Positions 44,851 through 54,274 of a stretch of 64,000 nt of DNA are shown one piece after another. The stretch is from Eggerthella sp. YY7918. GTDB lineage: Bacteria; Actinomycetota; Coriobacteriia; Coriobacteriales; Eggerthellaceae. Position 1 is the stretch's first letter. Every line of letters begins with the position of its first letter. The stretch lies in assembly GCF_000270285.1 (NCBI RefSeq), contig NC_015738.1:3059672-3123671 (forward strand). Direction: 5' to 3'. Made by a program: the position numbers and the translations under genes. The notes below the pieces were generated by a model. That model made no database searches and was not told where the DNA came from. It saw nothing but the letters and a program-made list of their open reading frames with translations.

Positions 44851-44877
44851 GCGATACGGATTTTTTTGCAAACGTTA

Positions 44878-45027
44878 TTACTTGGTTGCACCAATGCGGC
44901 AGATCGTCGTGCCACAGTCGGGGCACTTGCCCTTCGTGATGGGCTTACCATTCTTCGTCGTGCCCTCGACGGGATCCTTCATGATCTTCTTGGCCTTGCA
45001 CTTTACGCAATACGCTTCAATTGCCAT
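44878..45027 (-). CDS. DUF5679 zinc-ribbon protein
   Basis: 49 residues from ATG 45027 (AGAGAGG upstream). It matches the small actinobacterial DUF5679 family: MAIEAYCVKCKAKKIM, a Gly/Thr/Lys-rich loop, then KCPDCGTTICRIG. Cys7/Cys10 and Cys35/Cys38 form a zinc ribbon. The function is unknown; the basic surface suggests contact with RNA, DNA or ribosomes. It is a single gene with its own terminator. Confidence 0.88.
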   Translation of the reverse strand: MAIEAYCVKCKAKKIMKDPVEGTTKNGKPITKGKCPDCGTTICRIGATK

Positions 45028-45158
45028 GGCTAAAAAACACCTCTCTATTCCTTATTGAGCAAACGCTCGTTTCTCACTCCCCGCTCACCCTTAAGAAGGG
45101 AACATTGCATCAAGTATACTTCACTTGCCCGCAAGGCCTTCATGTCCTCTGCGAGCGG

Positions 45159-48100
45159 CTAGATATTCTTCAACAACTCCATAACGAAATCGGCGTTACG
45201 ATGCAGCGTCTCGTCGTCAATATTTTCCATCATGTCGTTGGCCTGGGCATAAAAAGCTGGTTTGTCGCCATCCATGCCGACCAGATGCAATGCCTGGAAT
45301 CCTCTTCTCATGGCCGCCGTCGAAGCGCTATCTTCCCAGCACATTTCGGCTGTACCCACACTCAATCCGGTCGCTTGAGACGCTTTCTTCACATAGCGAG
45401 CCATGCGGGAAGAAGCCTTCATCGAACGGTATTTTCCCTCACGTTCGACCATGCACAAATCGCCCGCGCCAAGACCTTCGATCTCAACAACAATCGACCC
45501 GCGCAAATCCTGCTGATGTTCATTCAAAAATGCCTGCATGCCGGCATTTTTCGTCAACTCCGACCCAAGCGCCACAAACCAAACTTCGGTGTTGATATCC
45601 GGATTGTGGAACTGATAGATCGACTGGATCTCTTCCTTCAAACCATCATCCTGGGCGACATCAATATCTTCAAAACCGTCTTCGCCGTTTTCCTCAACCT
45701 GCACGGCTCGACGCAGAGAGAATGCGCCGCCGTGCCAGCGGCGTCCCGACTTCTCATCGAAATCGAATTCGCTTGAATCGTCGGCACTGGAGAAAGAGTC
45801 CTCTTCGAATCCTTCGTCTTCTGACCGGAAGCTTTCCCATCCTCCGCGCTCGGCGCCGACAGTGCGTGCGTCAAACGTCTCGTCCACTTCAAGCCACTCT
45901 TGGGGCGTCGGTTCATCTTCCACTTTTTTCTTCCGGCGGAAGCGGTCGAACAAACGATGCGCCCGCGAGCGCGGCATATCAACATAGCCCGGTCCGGCAA
46001 ATGCCCCCGTTTCCGTTATATGCTCTTCGTATGCCGAGTCGTCAGCATCGTCAACATAAATATCGTCGGGATCGACGTTCTCAAGAAGCTCGTCTCCCAC
46101 CGGAGCGAACGCTCCCGTAGCTCCCGCCGGGGCAAACGAGCCAGCCGCACTCACATTCGATGGACCGTCAGCGTTATCCGAACGGCGAATGGCACCTGAA
46201 AGAGACGGCAGCATGGTGCGGAGGGCAGCTTTCTTTGCAATACTATCCCCCGTCGCTTCGCCCTGATCGGCTGCTCCCTTCGCAGGATCCGCCGCAGCGT
46301 CGGGTGTATCTACACTGATGGAGGGCAACATGGTGAGCAGGCTCTTAGCCGCACTCTTGCCCGAGTCTTCGGCCGCCTCTGCAAGGGGAGCGCGTTGCTT
46401 AGGCAGCTCGCCAATGGGTGCGGGACTTGCCGCGCTCACTCCGATGTCGGGCAGCTCTATCGGGCGGCGCTTGGATGATTGAGCATTCGCAGGCGAAGTC
46501 TGTCCCGGAACCTCATTCTGCGTCTGAGGGTAAATGCGCCCGCTCGCGTCAATAGGAACGCCCGTCACATCAACACGGCGATCAATTCTTGGCTCTTCAT
46601 CCTGAAGAAGAGCTCTCGACTCTTCCTGAACCTTACGAGGATCAAGGAACGACGGCAGGGGCATGTCGCTTGTGGGAAGTTCATCCAAATTGAGCGCGCT
46701 AACATCAATCGGCGGCATGGCGGTGGTCGACGAGGGGTCTTGCTGGGCCATTCCCTCTTGGATGCTGGAGGTATCGATTGCCGCTGTGGCTTGCGATGCA
46801 GAATTATCGCGAGAAGTCCATTGCGGCGCTTGCGGCGCCTTGACCTCTCGAATTTCGTCTTGGCCCGCTCCCAAGCTCTGCTCAAGCTTCTGCTCCACAA
46901 TCTCATTTGCGGACGCAAAATGCCCGGCACTCTCGCTTACGGCAGCGTCAAGCGCCGACGCGTACCGGGAGCGCTGAACGGGCGTGTTGTCTGTGCGCGG
47001 CTTCTTCGCCTTTTCTTGAGCCTTCTTAAACCACTCAGGCACACCGTCCGACGCAGCGTTCGACACCGCACCAGAGGGAACTGGCGTTGGCACGGGCCAT
47101 GCCGACGCTGTCGCAGGTTCGGCTCCTTCACCGTTTTCGTCCGGCTGAACGGTTGCTTCGGCATTTTGAAGAGCAGCTTGCACGGTATCGGGAGGAATGG
47201 TGGTAAGCGCCTCGCGCGTTTCGCCCAACTGTTCGCGATATGCCTCATCGGTTGGGGGCGCCAGTGGCGGCTCTTTTACCTGCACGAGATTTTGCGAAAG
47301 ATCAGAGGTGTACGTGCTGCTCACCGGTTTACCGGAAAGCGCTGCTACGGCAGCCTTTGCCGCGGCAAGGCGTTCTTCGGGCGTTTGAGGGGCCAGCTCG
47401 GGTGGTTTCATATTGGCCGCTTCGTAGACAAGCTGCGCGCCCTCGGGCACAAGCCCTTCGCTACGCGCCGCCTCTTCGCCATGGATGTTTGCCGTTTGAG
47501 CGGCGAGCTCGTCAGCACTCACGCGACCGCGACCCACTCGACGGGCAACTTCAAGCAGTACAGCAACTCCGGACGCATTGCAATTGGCAGCTTCGTTGTA
47601 CGCCGCAATCTTGTGAAGAAGTGCGACGATAAGAAGCAAAGCCACCGGGATAAGAGCAATAACAACAAGAGCATTCAACACAATGGCAACGGTGCCTTCT
47701 GCATTAAGAAACAGGACGTTTCGGATGACAAGAAGAATCGGAAGCAGCACCATGCCGCCAAGCGTTGCCCATTGCGCAGCAGGAAGCACTTTCAACAAGG
47801 GGTTCGAAAGTTCGGAGCGTACTTTTCCGCTATCGTAGCGCGCAACAAGAATCACCTTGCGACGACGCGTGCCCCCGGTTTCCGCAGAGAACCCCGGTTC
47901 ATACTTTGCAACAACGTTTTGACTCACTCCCCTTGAGAAAACCCGCGAAAGTACCGGCTTATCAAAAGCCTCCAATGCAAACAAGATGGCGGTGACGGCA
48001 GTCACCACAATGGAAGCAACGCCCAGCACAGGCAAAAAGAGAGCGGCTGCCGAAATGACCAAAGCGCACACGCAACAAATGACTCGCGCTGCATCGCTAC

Positions 48101-48260
48101 TTTGAGCTCCTCCGAAGTCCTCAATAACCGCCGAAAGCCCGGCTTCTTTTTGTATTTGTTCGGTGATGTAAAGCGCCGCTTGCTGTTCTTCTTCGGTCCC
48201 CGCTGGGCGCGGGCCGATGTCTTGCGAAAGATACGCGACGTGATCTAATAGTTCCGGCAT
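45159..48260 (-). CDS. M28-peptidase-like membrane protein, probably inactive, with large disordered insert
   Basis: 1033 residues from ATG 48260. The first ~245 residues resemble the start of M28 aminopeptidases (LSQDIGPRPAGTEEEQQAAL) but contain four membrane segments (~57-97 and ~165-216). Residues ~250-870 are low-complexity and acidic or Pro/Ala-rich. The last ~150 residues return to the M28 fold (EVWFVALGSELTKNAGM to FYAQANDMMENIDDETL). The metal ligands are mostly lost: the usual HYDS is RYDS (141), NDNASG is NCNASG, the second Glu of the AEE motif is Leu, and the last His is missing. It is probably a scaffold rather than an enzyme. The next gene upstream also encodes a membrane protein with a disordered region. 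Confidence 0.75.
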   Translation of the reverse strand: MPELLDHVAYLSQDIGPRPAGTEEEQQAALYITEQIQKEAGLSAVIEDFGGAQSSDAARVICCVCALVISAAALFLPVLGVASIVVTAVTAILFALEAFDKPVLSRVFSRGVSQNVVAKYEPGFSAETGGTRRRKVILVARYDSGKVRSELSNPLLKVLPAAQWATLGGMVLLPILLVIRNVLFLNAEGTVAIVLNALVVIALIPVALLLIVALLHKIAAYNEAANCNASGVAVLLEVARRVGRGRVSADELAAQTANIHGEEAARSEGLVPEGAQLVYEAANMKPPELAPQTPEERLAAAKAAVAALSGKPVSSTYTSDLSQNLVQVKEPPLAPPTDEAYREQLGETREALTTIPPDTVQAALQNAEATVQPDENGEGAEPATASAWPVPTPVPSGAVSNAASDGVPEWFKKAQEKAKKPRTDNTPVQRSRYASALDAAVSESAGHFASANEIVEQKLEQSLGAGQDEIREVKAPQAPQWTSRDNSASQATAAIDTSSIQEGMAQQDPSSTTAMPPIDVSALNLDELPTSDMPLPSFLDPRKVQEESRALLQDEEPRIDRRVDVTGVPIDASGRIYPQTQNEVPGQTSPANAQSSKRRPIELPDIGVSAASPAPIGELPKQRAPLAEAAEDSGKSAAKSLLTMLPSISVDTPDAAADPAKGAADQGEATGDSIAKKAALRTMLPSLSGAIRRSDNADGPSNVSAAGSFAPAGATGAFAPVGDELLENVDPDDIYVDDADDSAYEEHITETGAFAGPGYVDMPRSRAHRLFDRFRRKKKVEDEPTPQEWLEVDETFDARTVGAERGGWESFRSEDEGFEEDSFSSADDSSEFDFDEKSGRRWHGGAFSLRRAVQVEENGEDGFEDIDVAQDDGLKEEIQSIYQFHNPDINTEVWFVALGSELTKNAGMQAFLNEHQQDLRGSIVVEIEGLGAGDLCMVEREGKYRSMKASSRMARYVKKASQATGLSVGTAEMCWEDSASTAAMRRGFQALHLVGMDGDKPAFYAQANDMMENIDDETLHRNADFVMELLKNI

Positions 48261-48316
48261 ACGCTTTGCCTTTCGTTCCCTGGAGATGATGCAAGGCACA
48301 TATCGCCAAGTATACG

Positions 48317-49702
48317 CTATTTGCTCTCCGTACCCAAATAATCACGAAGAAAAGCGTCTGCCGCCCCAGCCTGTGAACGTGCTGTTGAATAGGCCTTCTG
48401 CAAATCGACAGTCGCTTCCTCGTAGGCTTCGAACACCGTGCTCGAAGGATCGCTCGGAAGCGCCTTTGCAAGCGTTGCCGCTTCGGCGTCCGCAATGTTG
48501 TACGCCTCGTTTTGTGCGGCCGCTTCTTCCTTATTCCGAGCCAAGAAAGCATCGTCTGAAGCGAGGGCAAAACCAAGCGCCTCAATTCTTTTGTCGACAT
48601 ACGCTACGAGCGCCGAAACGTCAATGACGTCGTACGTCTCTTGCGCCGAGTGGAACCCATCGCGAGCCGTCTCAAGCAACGTGCGAGCCTCGGTTGTTTT
48701 CTCTTTTGACGCAGTAACGTTTTCTTCTGTGGTCTCGGTCACGAGCTCGGCCGCCTCGCGGACCTTTTCATCCGCGCTCAGTACGGCGCTCCATGCCTCG
48801 TCTATCTGCTTGGCGGCTTCTTCAACACCGTCGGCCGCCTGCATGAGCGCCGTTCCCGTTTCAAGCATCGAACGGCGAGCGGAAATAGCAGCAACCGCCT
48901 GGTTGGCTGCCTCTTTATCCTTTGAGTCGCGCAGCTCCGAAGATGCGATGCGCGCTTTTTCATCCGCGCTATCAAGCTCGACTGTGGCATCGGAAAGCTG
49001 GTCGCGAACACGAGCGCGCTTTTCCTCGGCACCATCGTCAAAAGGATGTTCGACAGCGTCATCCAGCGTCAAAAGCGTTTCATCGACCTTGGCCAGCATC
49101 GCAAGCGATTCATCAAGTCGCGACACATTGGTCTGGTACTTTTCGTGATCTTGGTATAGATACACGCCACCCGCCCCTATCAAAGCAAGCGAAATGGCTG
49201 CAATAACCGCTATTGCAACTATCTTGCTGAGCTTGCGGCGTGCTTTACGGCGGGCAATTTCTTCCTCTGGTGAGCGCTGTACTTTCGGAGCAGCTAGCGA
49301 AGAGGCCGCCGAGGGCATCGCATCGGGTTTTGCAGAAGTCGCCGCACTCGATGACGATTCCGACGAAGAACCTATGGCCCCTATACGCACCCCGGGAACA
49401 TCCGAACCACGTTTGGAAGACGAAAACGGAAGGGCGACATCGTCGTCAACCGCCACAAAATCACCGCCCGGTAGGTGCAGCCCTTCGGGTTTTGTGGGCG
49501 TTGCAACCGGCTTCTTTCTTTTCCCGGGCAAGGTAAACAATGCGATGCGGCCGAACGGACCGTGCTCAGAAGGACTTGCTTCGTCACCGTCAAGCGCGTT
49601 TTTGGCCGCGTCAAGAACACTGAACGATATCTCGTTCGACGTTCCCACCGTATGCCGCTTAATATGCGCCGCGCGGGTGATTTTTTCGTCTAGCTTGCCC
49701 AT
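48317..49702 (-). CDS. Single-span membrane protein with extracellular coiled coil
   Basis: 461 residues. A cytoplasmic disordered N-terminus (1-~155) rich in Ser, Pro and Ala is followed by a basic stretch (EEEIARRKARRKLSK), one membrane helix (~163-185) and about 270 residues of charged heptad-like helices (SADEKARIASSELRD and so on). The family is not recognised. It stands between the DinG-like gene and the M28-like gene, 57 bases from the latter on the same strand. A structural or cell-envelope role is likely, based on layout only. Confidence 0.65.
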   Translation of the reverse strand: MGKLDEKITRAAHIKRHTVGTSNEISFSVLDAAKNALDGDEASPSEHGPFGRIALFTLPGKRKKPVATPTKPEGLHLPGGDFVAVDDDVALPFSSSKRGSDVPGVRIGAIGSSSESSSSAATSAKPDAMPSAASSLAAPKVQRSPEEEIARRKARRKLSKIVAIAVIAAISLALIGAGGVYLYQDHEKYQTNVSRLDESLAMLAKVDETLLTLDDAVEHPFDDGAEEKRARVRDQLSDATVELDSADEKARIASSELRDSKDKEAANQAVAAISARRSMLETGTALMQAADGVEEAAKQIDEAWSAVLSADEKVREAAELVTETTEENVTASKEKTTEARTLLETARDGFHSAQETYDVIDVSALVAYVDKRIEALGFALASDDAFLARNKEEAAAQNEAYNIADAEAATLAKALPSDPSSTVFEAYEEATVDLQKAYSTARSQAGAADAFLRDYLGTESK

Positions 49703-49723
49703 ACCGTACTCTAAACCGCGTTC

Positions 49724-52700
49724 TTACCGGGTACTTTCGCGCTCAAGCTCTGCCGCGATGGCAGATGCCGGCATCACCTTAATAGTGCGACTTGGCAACG
49801 AGTTCAGGAACATCTTTCCGTAGCTTTTCGACAGAAGCCTCCGATCGGCCAAGATGAGCACGCCCCTGTCGTCGGCTTTTCTGATAAGGCGCCCGGCGGC
49901 TTGTTTTGTTTCCAACACGGCAGCCGGCAGAACGTAGCGCCTCCACGCCTGGTCGTCGCGCACGGCTCTTTCGCACGAAAGCGGATCGGTTGGTTTCGAA
50001 AACGGCAGCTTAGGGATGACGACACCCTTGAGCGTCGATCCGGGGGCATCGAACCCTTCCCAAAAACTTTTGAGCGCAAACAGCGAAAGGTGCTCATCGG
50101 CCAGAAAATCATCGCGGAGACCCTTCACTGACACGCCCCACTTCTGGCATACCAAGCGCAGATCGTCTTCTTTAAGGCGGGGCTGCACTTCGTCGAAGCA
50201 ACGCTCCATTTCTCGGCGATTCGTGAATAGCGTCAGCATCGAACCGCGCTGAGCACGGTGAACATCAACGAGAAGCTTTTGCAGCGCCGACAGGTAGCTT
50301 GCCTCGTTCGGCTCGGGCATATCGCTTGCAACGTATATCGTCATCTGAGAATCAAAGTCGTAACTCGAATCGAGCTTACAGGTCCGGCAACGAGAAAACT
50401 CCGACGAATTCAATCCGAGAGCCGTTTCAAACGCGTCGAACTTCTCGTCGACTGCAAGGGTAGCCGAAGCAAACACCGTTGAATGCGTACGAGCAAACAG
50501 CGTCTCGTTCATCGCTTCGCCAACATTAATGAGTAATGCCTCCAGCCGTTCTGCGACACGATCTTTCTTTCGGCTGAGGGTCGCTGCGTAAACATAGGTT
50601 TCGGGAGCCTGTATCAAAATGGTTTCTGCCGCATTAATCTGGTCTTTTAGCTCCATAGCGACCGAAGCAATCTCACGCTGCACTTCAGCGGCGCCTTCAA
50701 CATCTTCCAGATAGGCAACCAGATTCTGGCACGCCATAACCAACTTCTCTGCTTCTTGGATCAGTATGCGACCAAGAGAAACGATGCTCGAAAACGTTGC
50801 ACTCGCCCGTATGTCGTCGTTAATCCAAAGTTCGACGATTTCATAGCCTTTGTTGCCCTTCTTCTGATCGAAGAACAGCAAGTCCTTTAAATGGTCGGCA
50901 AATTCACGCGCCGCGCTCGCATAGAGACCGCCGGCTGCACGTGCCTTGGCGGTGAGAGCATAAAAGAGCGTCCCGCCATCTTCTTTATCAGGAGCAACGA
51001 CGCGCCGTTCGGCCTTTATGAACACGTTGCGACCAGACTCTTCCGGATCGACCCGCTGAACAAGACGTGCGATGTCGTCCGCCGCCAAAGAAATGGAAAA
51101 AGCGCGACGCGCTTCAGCCTCGGCTCCGTGAGCCTCGTCGAGCGTCCAGTAGCGAATGGGTGGAAGAAGACCCCCGTCGGCAACAAGGTCGCAGAACAGC
51201 AGGCTGTGGTTGGTAACAACGATATCCGATGCTTCCGCCTTGCGGCGCGAGCCATGAACAAGGCACTGAACCCCATAATAGGGGCACTTCCTGCGCAGGC
51301 ATTCTTGGCTCGTTATGGTCACGGCGCGGCGCGGAAGTACGCGATAGTCAATCTTAAGGCTGTCCATGTCGTCGTATTCGGTTTGCTCGATGAACGACAA
51401 CAGCGCGGCGAGCGCAGGCGCCTGGGACTGTTCCTTTCCCGCGACAGATCTCATATGCGCGCCCTCTGCCACGAGGTGGTCGATGCGCCGTAGACAGGGG
51501 TAGTGCGAAAAGCCCTTGAGCGGGGCAAAAGTAAGCCGTGGAAGTGTTGGATCAGAGGCCGCCAGAGCTTCGGCCAACGCGGGAAGCTCATGATAAACAA
51601 GCTGGTCAAGCAAGGTATTTGTCTTTGTTGCAACACCAACCGCAATATTGTTTGCCAAAGCGGTCAGGGCCGACGGCACAAGATAGGCCATGGACTTTCC
51701 CACACCTGTGCCCGCTTCGACCATAAGGTTTTCTGAGCTCGCGAAGGCGTTTCGCACCTCTACGGCCATATCCACCTGTTCGGCACGTGGCTCGAAATCT
51801 CCGTACAATGTTGCGACCAGGCCCGATTTCGAGAACGCGTCTCTGATAACTTCTTCGCTAGGGAAAACCAAGTCACGTTGAGGGTCTGCCGCAATATCGT
51901 CAGCGTCGATTTTTGTGCGTCTCTCCGTTTGACCCAGTCGTTCGCGCCGAAGGGAGCGCATCGAAAAATGTGCGTCGACACGAGAAGTCGTTGGGAACTG
52001 AGGGTTATCTGCCGCGGCTGGCTGTTCTGCCCGTTCGAGAGTGTTGTGCGCATCCGCATTGGCAGACAGTGCTTCTTGGGCAAAGTATTCGAACACCACC
52101 TGAGTCGACCATTGCTCTGGCGTAGCCATTCGCGCTATTTCGCGAACGAGCGCCGAGGGCATAGCAGCAACGCCAGCCAAAAGAATACGGAGAACGATGC
52201 AGGTGGCAGCCACATCCGCGTCTGCTCGGTGGGTGGAAAGTGGACCGCCAAAAGCGCGCACAAGATCGAGCAGACGATGAGATTTCATCCGAGGCAACGC
52301 AATGCGTGCCAGATCGAGCGAATCGATCCACACGTTTTCAAGCAGCGGATACCCGCTGGGATGTCGAGTCGTGAACGTGCGGTCGAACTCCACATTGTGG
52401 GCGACGATCTTGGCATCGCCCACAAAGGCCACAAGCGCAGCAAGCGCTTCCGATGCCGAGGGCGCGTCAGCCACGTCTTCGTCGTGAATATCGGTTAAGT
52501 GCGCCACTTCTTCCGGAATAGGCTTGCCCGGGTTGACGAAGGTGACAAACCACTCAACAACCTTACCGCACTCCATGCGTGCGGCAGCAATTTGTGTCAG
52601 TTCGTCGTGATGAAACGAAAAACCCGTCGTTTCTGTATCCAGCACAACAAGGTTGCGATCAAGCTCGCCGAAATCCGAGGCAGCAGCAATCGCCGGTAGC

Positions 52701-52789
52701 GATGCATACCTCTCTCTGATAGCTGTGGGAGTCCCGTCGCTTATGAAACTTTGCAGGGCATCGTGCTCATGCTCGTTTTGTTTATCCAT
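49724..52789 (-). CDS. dinG: DnaQ-type exonuclease fused to DinG-family helicase
   Basis: About 1021 residues from ATG 52789 (a TTG at 52825 would add 12). The N-terminal exonuclease has the three Exo motifs: VVLDTETTGFSFH, VAHNVEFDRTF and HRADADVAAT. The helicase has Walker A EAGTGVGKSMAYLVP, DEAH in YWTLDEAHGAEAE and a C-terminal FWEGFDAPGSTLKGVVI block. Several Cys (YPCLRRI, QECLRRKCPYYGVQC) are placed like the iron-sulfur cluster of DinG/XPD enzymes. Such fusions unwind and trim DNA during repair of replication problems. Single gene, divergent from the next one. Confidence 0.93.
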   Translation of the reverse strand: MDKQNEHEHDALQSFISDGTPTAIRERYASLPAIAAASDFGELDRNLVVLDTETTGFSFHHDELTQIAAARMECGKVVEWFVTFVNPGKPIPEEVAHLTDIHDEDVADAPSASEALAALVAFVGDAKIVAHNVEFDRTFTTRHPSGYPLLENVWIDSLDLARIALPRMKSHRLLDLVRAFGGPLSTHRADADVAATCIVLRILLAGVAAMPSALVREIARMATPEQWSTQVVFEYFAQEALSANADAHNTLERAEQPAAADNPQFPTTSRVDAHFSMRSLRRERLGQTERRTKIDADDIAADPQRDLVFPSEEVIRDAFSKSGLVATLYGDFEPRAEQVDMAVEVRNAFASSENLMVEAGTGVGKSMAYLVPSALTALANNIAVGVATKTNTLLDQLVYHELPALAEALAASDPTLPRLTFAPLKGFSHYPCLRRIDHLVAEGAHMRSVAGKEQSQAPALAALLSFIEQTEYDDMDSLKIDYRVLPRRAVTITSQECLRRKCPYYGVQCLVHGSRRKAEASDIVVTNHSLLFCDLVADGGLLPPIRYWTLDEAHGAEAEARRAFSISLAADDIARLVQRVDPEESGRNVFIKAERRVVAPDKEDGGTLFYALTAKARAAGGLYASAAREFADHLKDLLFFDQKKGNKGYEIVELWINDDIRASATFSSIVSLGRILIQEAEKLVMACQNLVAYLEDVEGAAEVQREIASVAMELKDQINAAETILIQAPETYVYAATLSRKKDRVAERLEALLINVGEAMNETLFARTHSTVFASATLAVDEKFDAFETALGLNSSEFSRCRTCKLDSSYDFDSQMTIYVASDMPEPNEASYLSALQKLLVDVHRAQRGSMLTLFTNRREMERCFDEVQPRLKEDDLRLVCQKWGVSVKGLRDDFLADEHLSLFALKSFWEGFDAPGSTLKGVVIPKLPFSKPTDPLSCERAVRDDQAWRRYVLPAAVLETKQAAGRLIRKADDRGVLILADRRLLSKSYGKMFLNSLPSRTIKVMPASAIAAELERESTR

Positions 52790-52899
52790 ACTGCTCAGCC
52801 TATCATCTATCATAGGTTCATACAAACCCTAAACACGGTGAAAACATGTAGGGTGCGCAAGGCCAAGACGACAAAAACGCGTACGTGAAGGAAACCTTT

Positions 52900-53544
52900 A
52901 TGCTGACAGAACGATACTTTGGCACGTATGCTCGGTTTGAAACCATCTCGAAGAGAGAGGCTGCTCCGCTGCTTGGCGCCGACAACCTGGTCGGCGATGA
53001 ATTCTCTATCGACTTTCAGATAGAAGACGGAACTTCTATTGCCTGGTTAAAGAATAGATTTGGTGCGGTTATCGGTCGCTTAGATTCGACTCTTTCTCGC
53101 CAACTCAAGATTCTTGATGCCCGTGGATGGCGTTTGCAAGCATACTTGTCGTTTGTCGCCTTTACTGACGAGCCTAAACCTGGACATTATTGGGGCGAAG
53201 TAGCTATCATATGCTATGAACCTCAATACGAACATACGTTCTCTTTATTTTCTACTCAGGCTGCTTCGAAGCTTGCCGCAGGAGTACGCCCTGACATAAC
53301 TTTGGGAGAACAAGGCGTTGATCAGGTCATTTCTAGCGAAGGTTCTTGGTTCCCCAAGCAGAGGGTCCCCTTCCCTGCCCAATCTGAGGGTACTGTCATC
53401 ATAAAAAGCCACCGAGGCCTCACAGAAAAACTTATTGAACAAAGCCGAAAGGGAAACAAAGGCTGCTATGTAGCAAGCTGGGTGTTTTTGCTTCTTTTGA
53501 TTGCCTTATTGATATTTGGGTTGAAAGCATGCGGCGTCTTTTAG
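52900..53544 (+). CDS. Unknown protein with C-terminal membrane anchor
   Basis: 214 residues from ATG 52900 (GAAGGAAA upstream; GTG 52885 is possible). The N-terminal ~170 residues look like a globular, mixed alpha/beta domain with SIAWLKNRFGAVIGRLDSTL and RGWRLQAYLSFVAFTDEP. The end is a hydrophobic helix (WVFLLLLIALLIFGL) with a short tail, so it is a tail-anchored protein facing the cytoplasm. No family recognised. GC is lower than in its neighbours on the left, as for the rest of the origin region. Confidence 0.65.
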   Translation: MLTERYFGTYARFETISKREAAPLLGADNLVGDEFSIDFQIEDGTSIAWLKNRFGAVIGRLDSTLSRQLKILDARGWRLQAYLSFVAFTDEPKPGHYWGEVAIICYEPQYEHTFSLFSTQAASKLAAGVRPDITLGEQGVDQVISSEGSWFPKQRVPFPAQSEGTVIIKSHRGLTEKLIEQSRKGNKGCYVASWVFLLLLIALLIFGLKACGVF

Positions 53545-53629
53545 CAAAGCGCTTAGAAAACTTCAACTGGCAATGCACTGCTTCCGCTAAAGCATACCTT
53601 TATATCAAGATTCTCGCTATGCTTAAGAA

Positions 53630-53645
53630 TGTTTCACGTGAAACA
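53630..53645. repeat. parS: parS site 1
   Basis: Perfect 16-base palindrome TGTTTCACGTGAAACA, the conserved ParB/Spo0J-binding site. All other parS entries below refer to this sequence. Confidence 0.95.
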
Positions 53646-53833
53646 TTCTTTGTGCAGCGAACATGATCAGTGCTGCATGTAGCCGCCATGAAGACTGTGC
53701 ACCCACGTCTCGTTTCGCTTACGCCGATTCAGCGCACACTGCTTGTGCGCCAACCAAACGCTTCTCAACGTATTAAGTTTCATCAAATATTTTTGAGCTA
53801 AGATGCTTGAACAATCATTGGACAGAGCAAAGA

Positions 53834-53849
53834 TGTTTCACGTGAAACA
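53834..53849. repeat. parS: parS site 2
   Basis: Perfect 16-base match, in the gene-free stretch left of ddl. Confidence 0.95.
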
Positions 53850-54020
53850 TTTACCCGCATCGTACTACATATTCCATCAACCAACGCTTATTTCGCCCAA
53901 TGTGCACCGCCTAGTAGGCGCCGAACATCTCACGATAATGCTTGCGCCCACGCACGCAAGACTCCACCAGCATCCCATGCGTCACTACATCGCACGCGCT
54001 TTCAGTGTACAGCAACAAAG

Positions 54021-54036
54021 TGTTTCACGTGAAACA
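54021..54036. repeat. parS: parS site 3
   Basis: Perfect 16-base match, in the gene-free stretch left of ddl. Confidence 0.95.
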
Positions 54037-54130
54037 TTCTCAGCAAAGAACTGTGTATTCAGGCTACAGTTTAAACCCAGCTATAACCAACATCTGCATC
54101 CTGCGCTTGTACAGTACCGTAGGCGCAAAA

Positions 54131-54146
54131 TGTTTCACGTGAAACA
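54131..54146. repeat. parS: parS site 4
   Basis: Perfect 16-base match, in the gene-free stretch left of ddl. Confidence 0.95.
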
Positions 54147-54244
54147 TTTGTTCTGCGAAACATGCCGAAACAATTATATCCCGGCCGCCACCAATGTCTC
54201 ACTCTATGGCCACGTGCGCACCACTAACACTCGCTAACGCAAAG

Positions 54245-54260
54245 TGTTTCACGTGAAACA
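54245..54260. repeat. parS: parS site 5, extended palindrome after ddl
   Basis: Perfect match; the palindrome continues six bases on each side (54239-54266), so the site can also fold as a hairpin just after the ddl stop codon. Confidence 0.95.
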
Positions 54261-54274
54261 CTTTGCTAACGCGA

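Larger units (their letters stand above)
53545..54274. other. Gene-free parS-rich centromere-like region
   Basis: About 730 bases with no convincing gene. Five perfect parS sites occur in it, 110-204 bases apart. Short frames that cross it (for example 53803-54237) read through the parS palindromes and look artificial. It separates the unknown tail-anchored gene from ddl and appears to serve mainly as a ParB loading zone. Confidence 0.7.
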
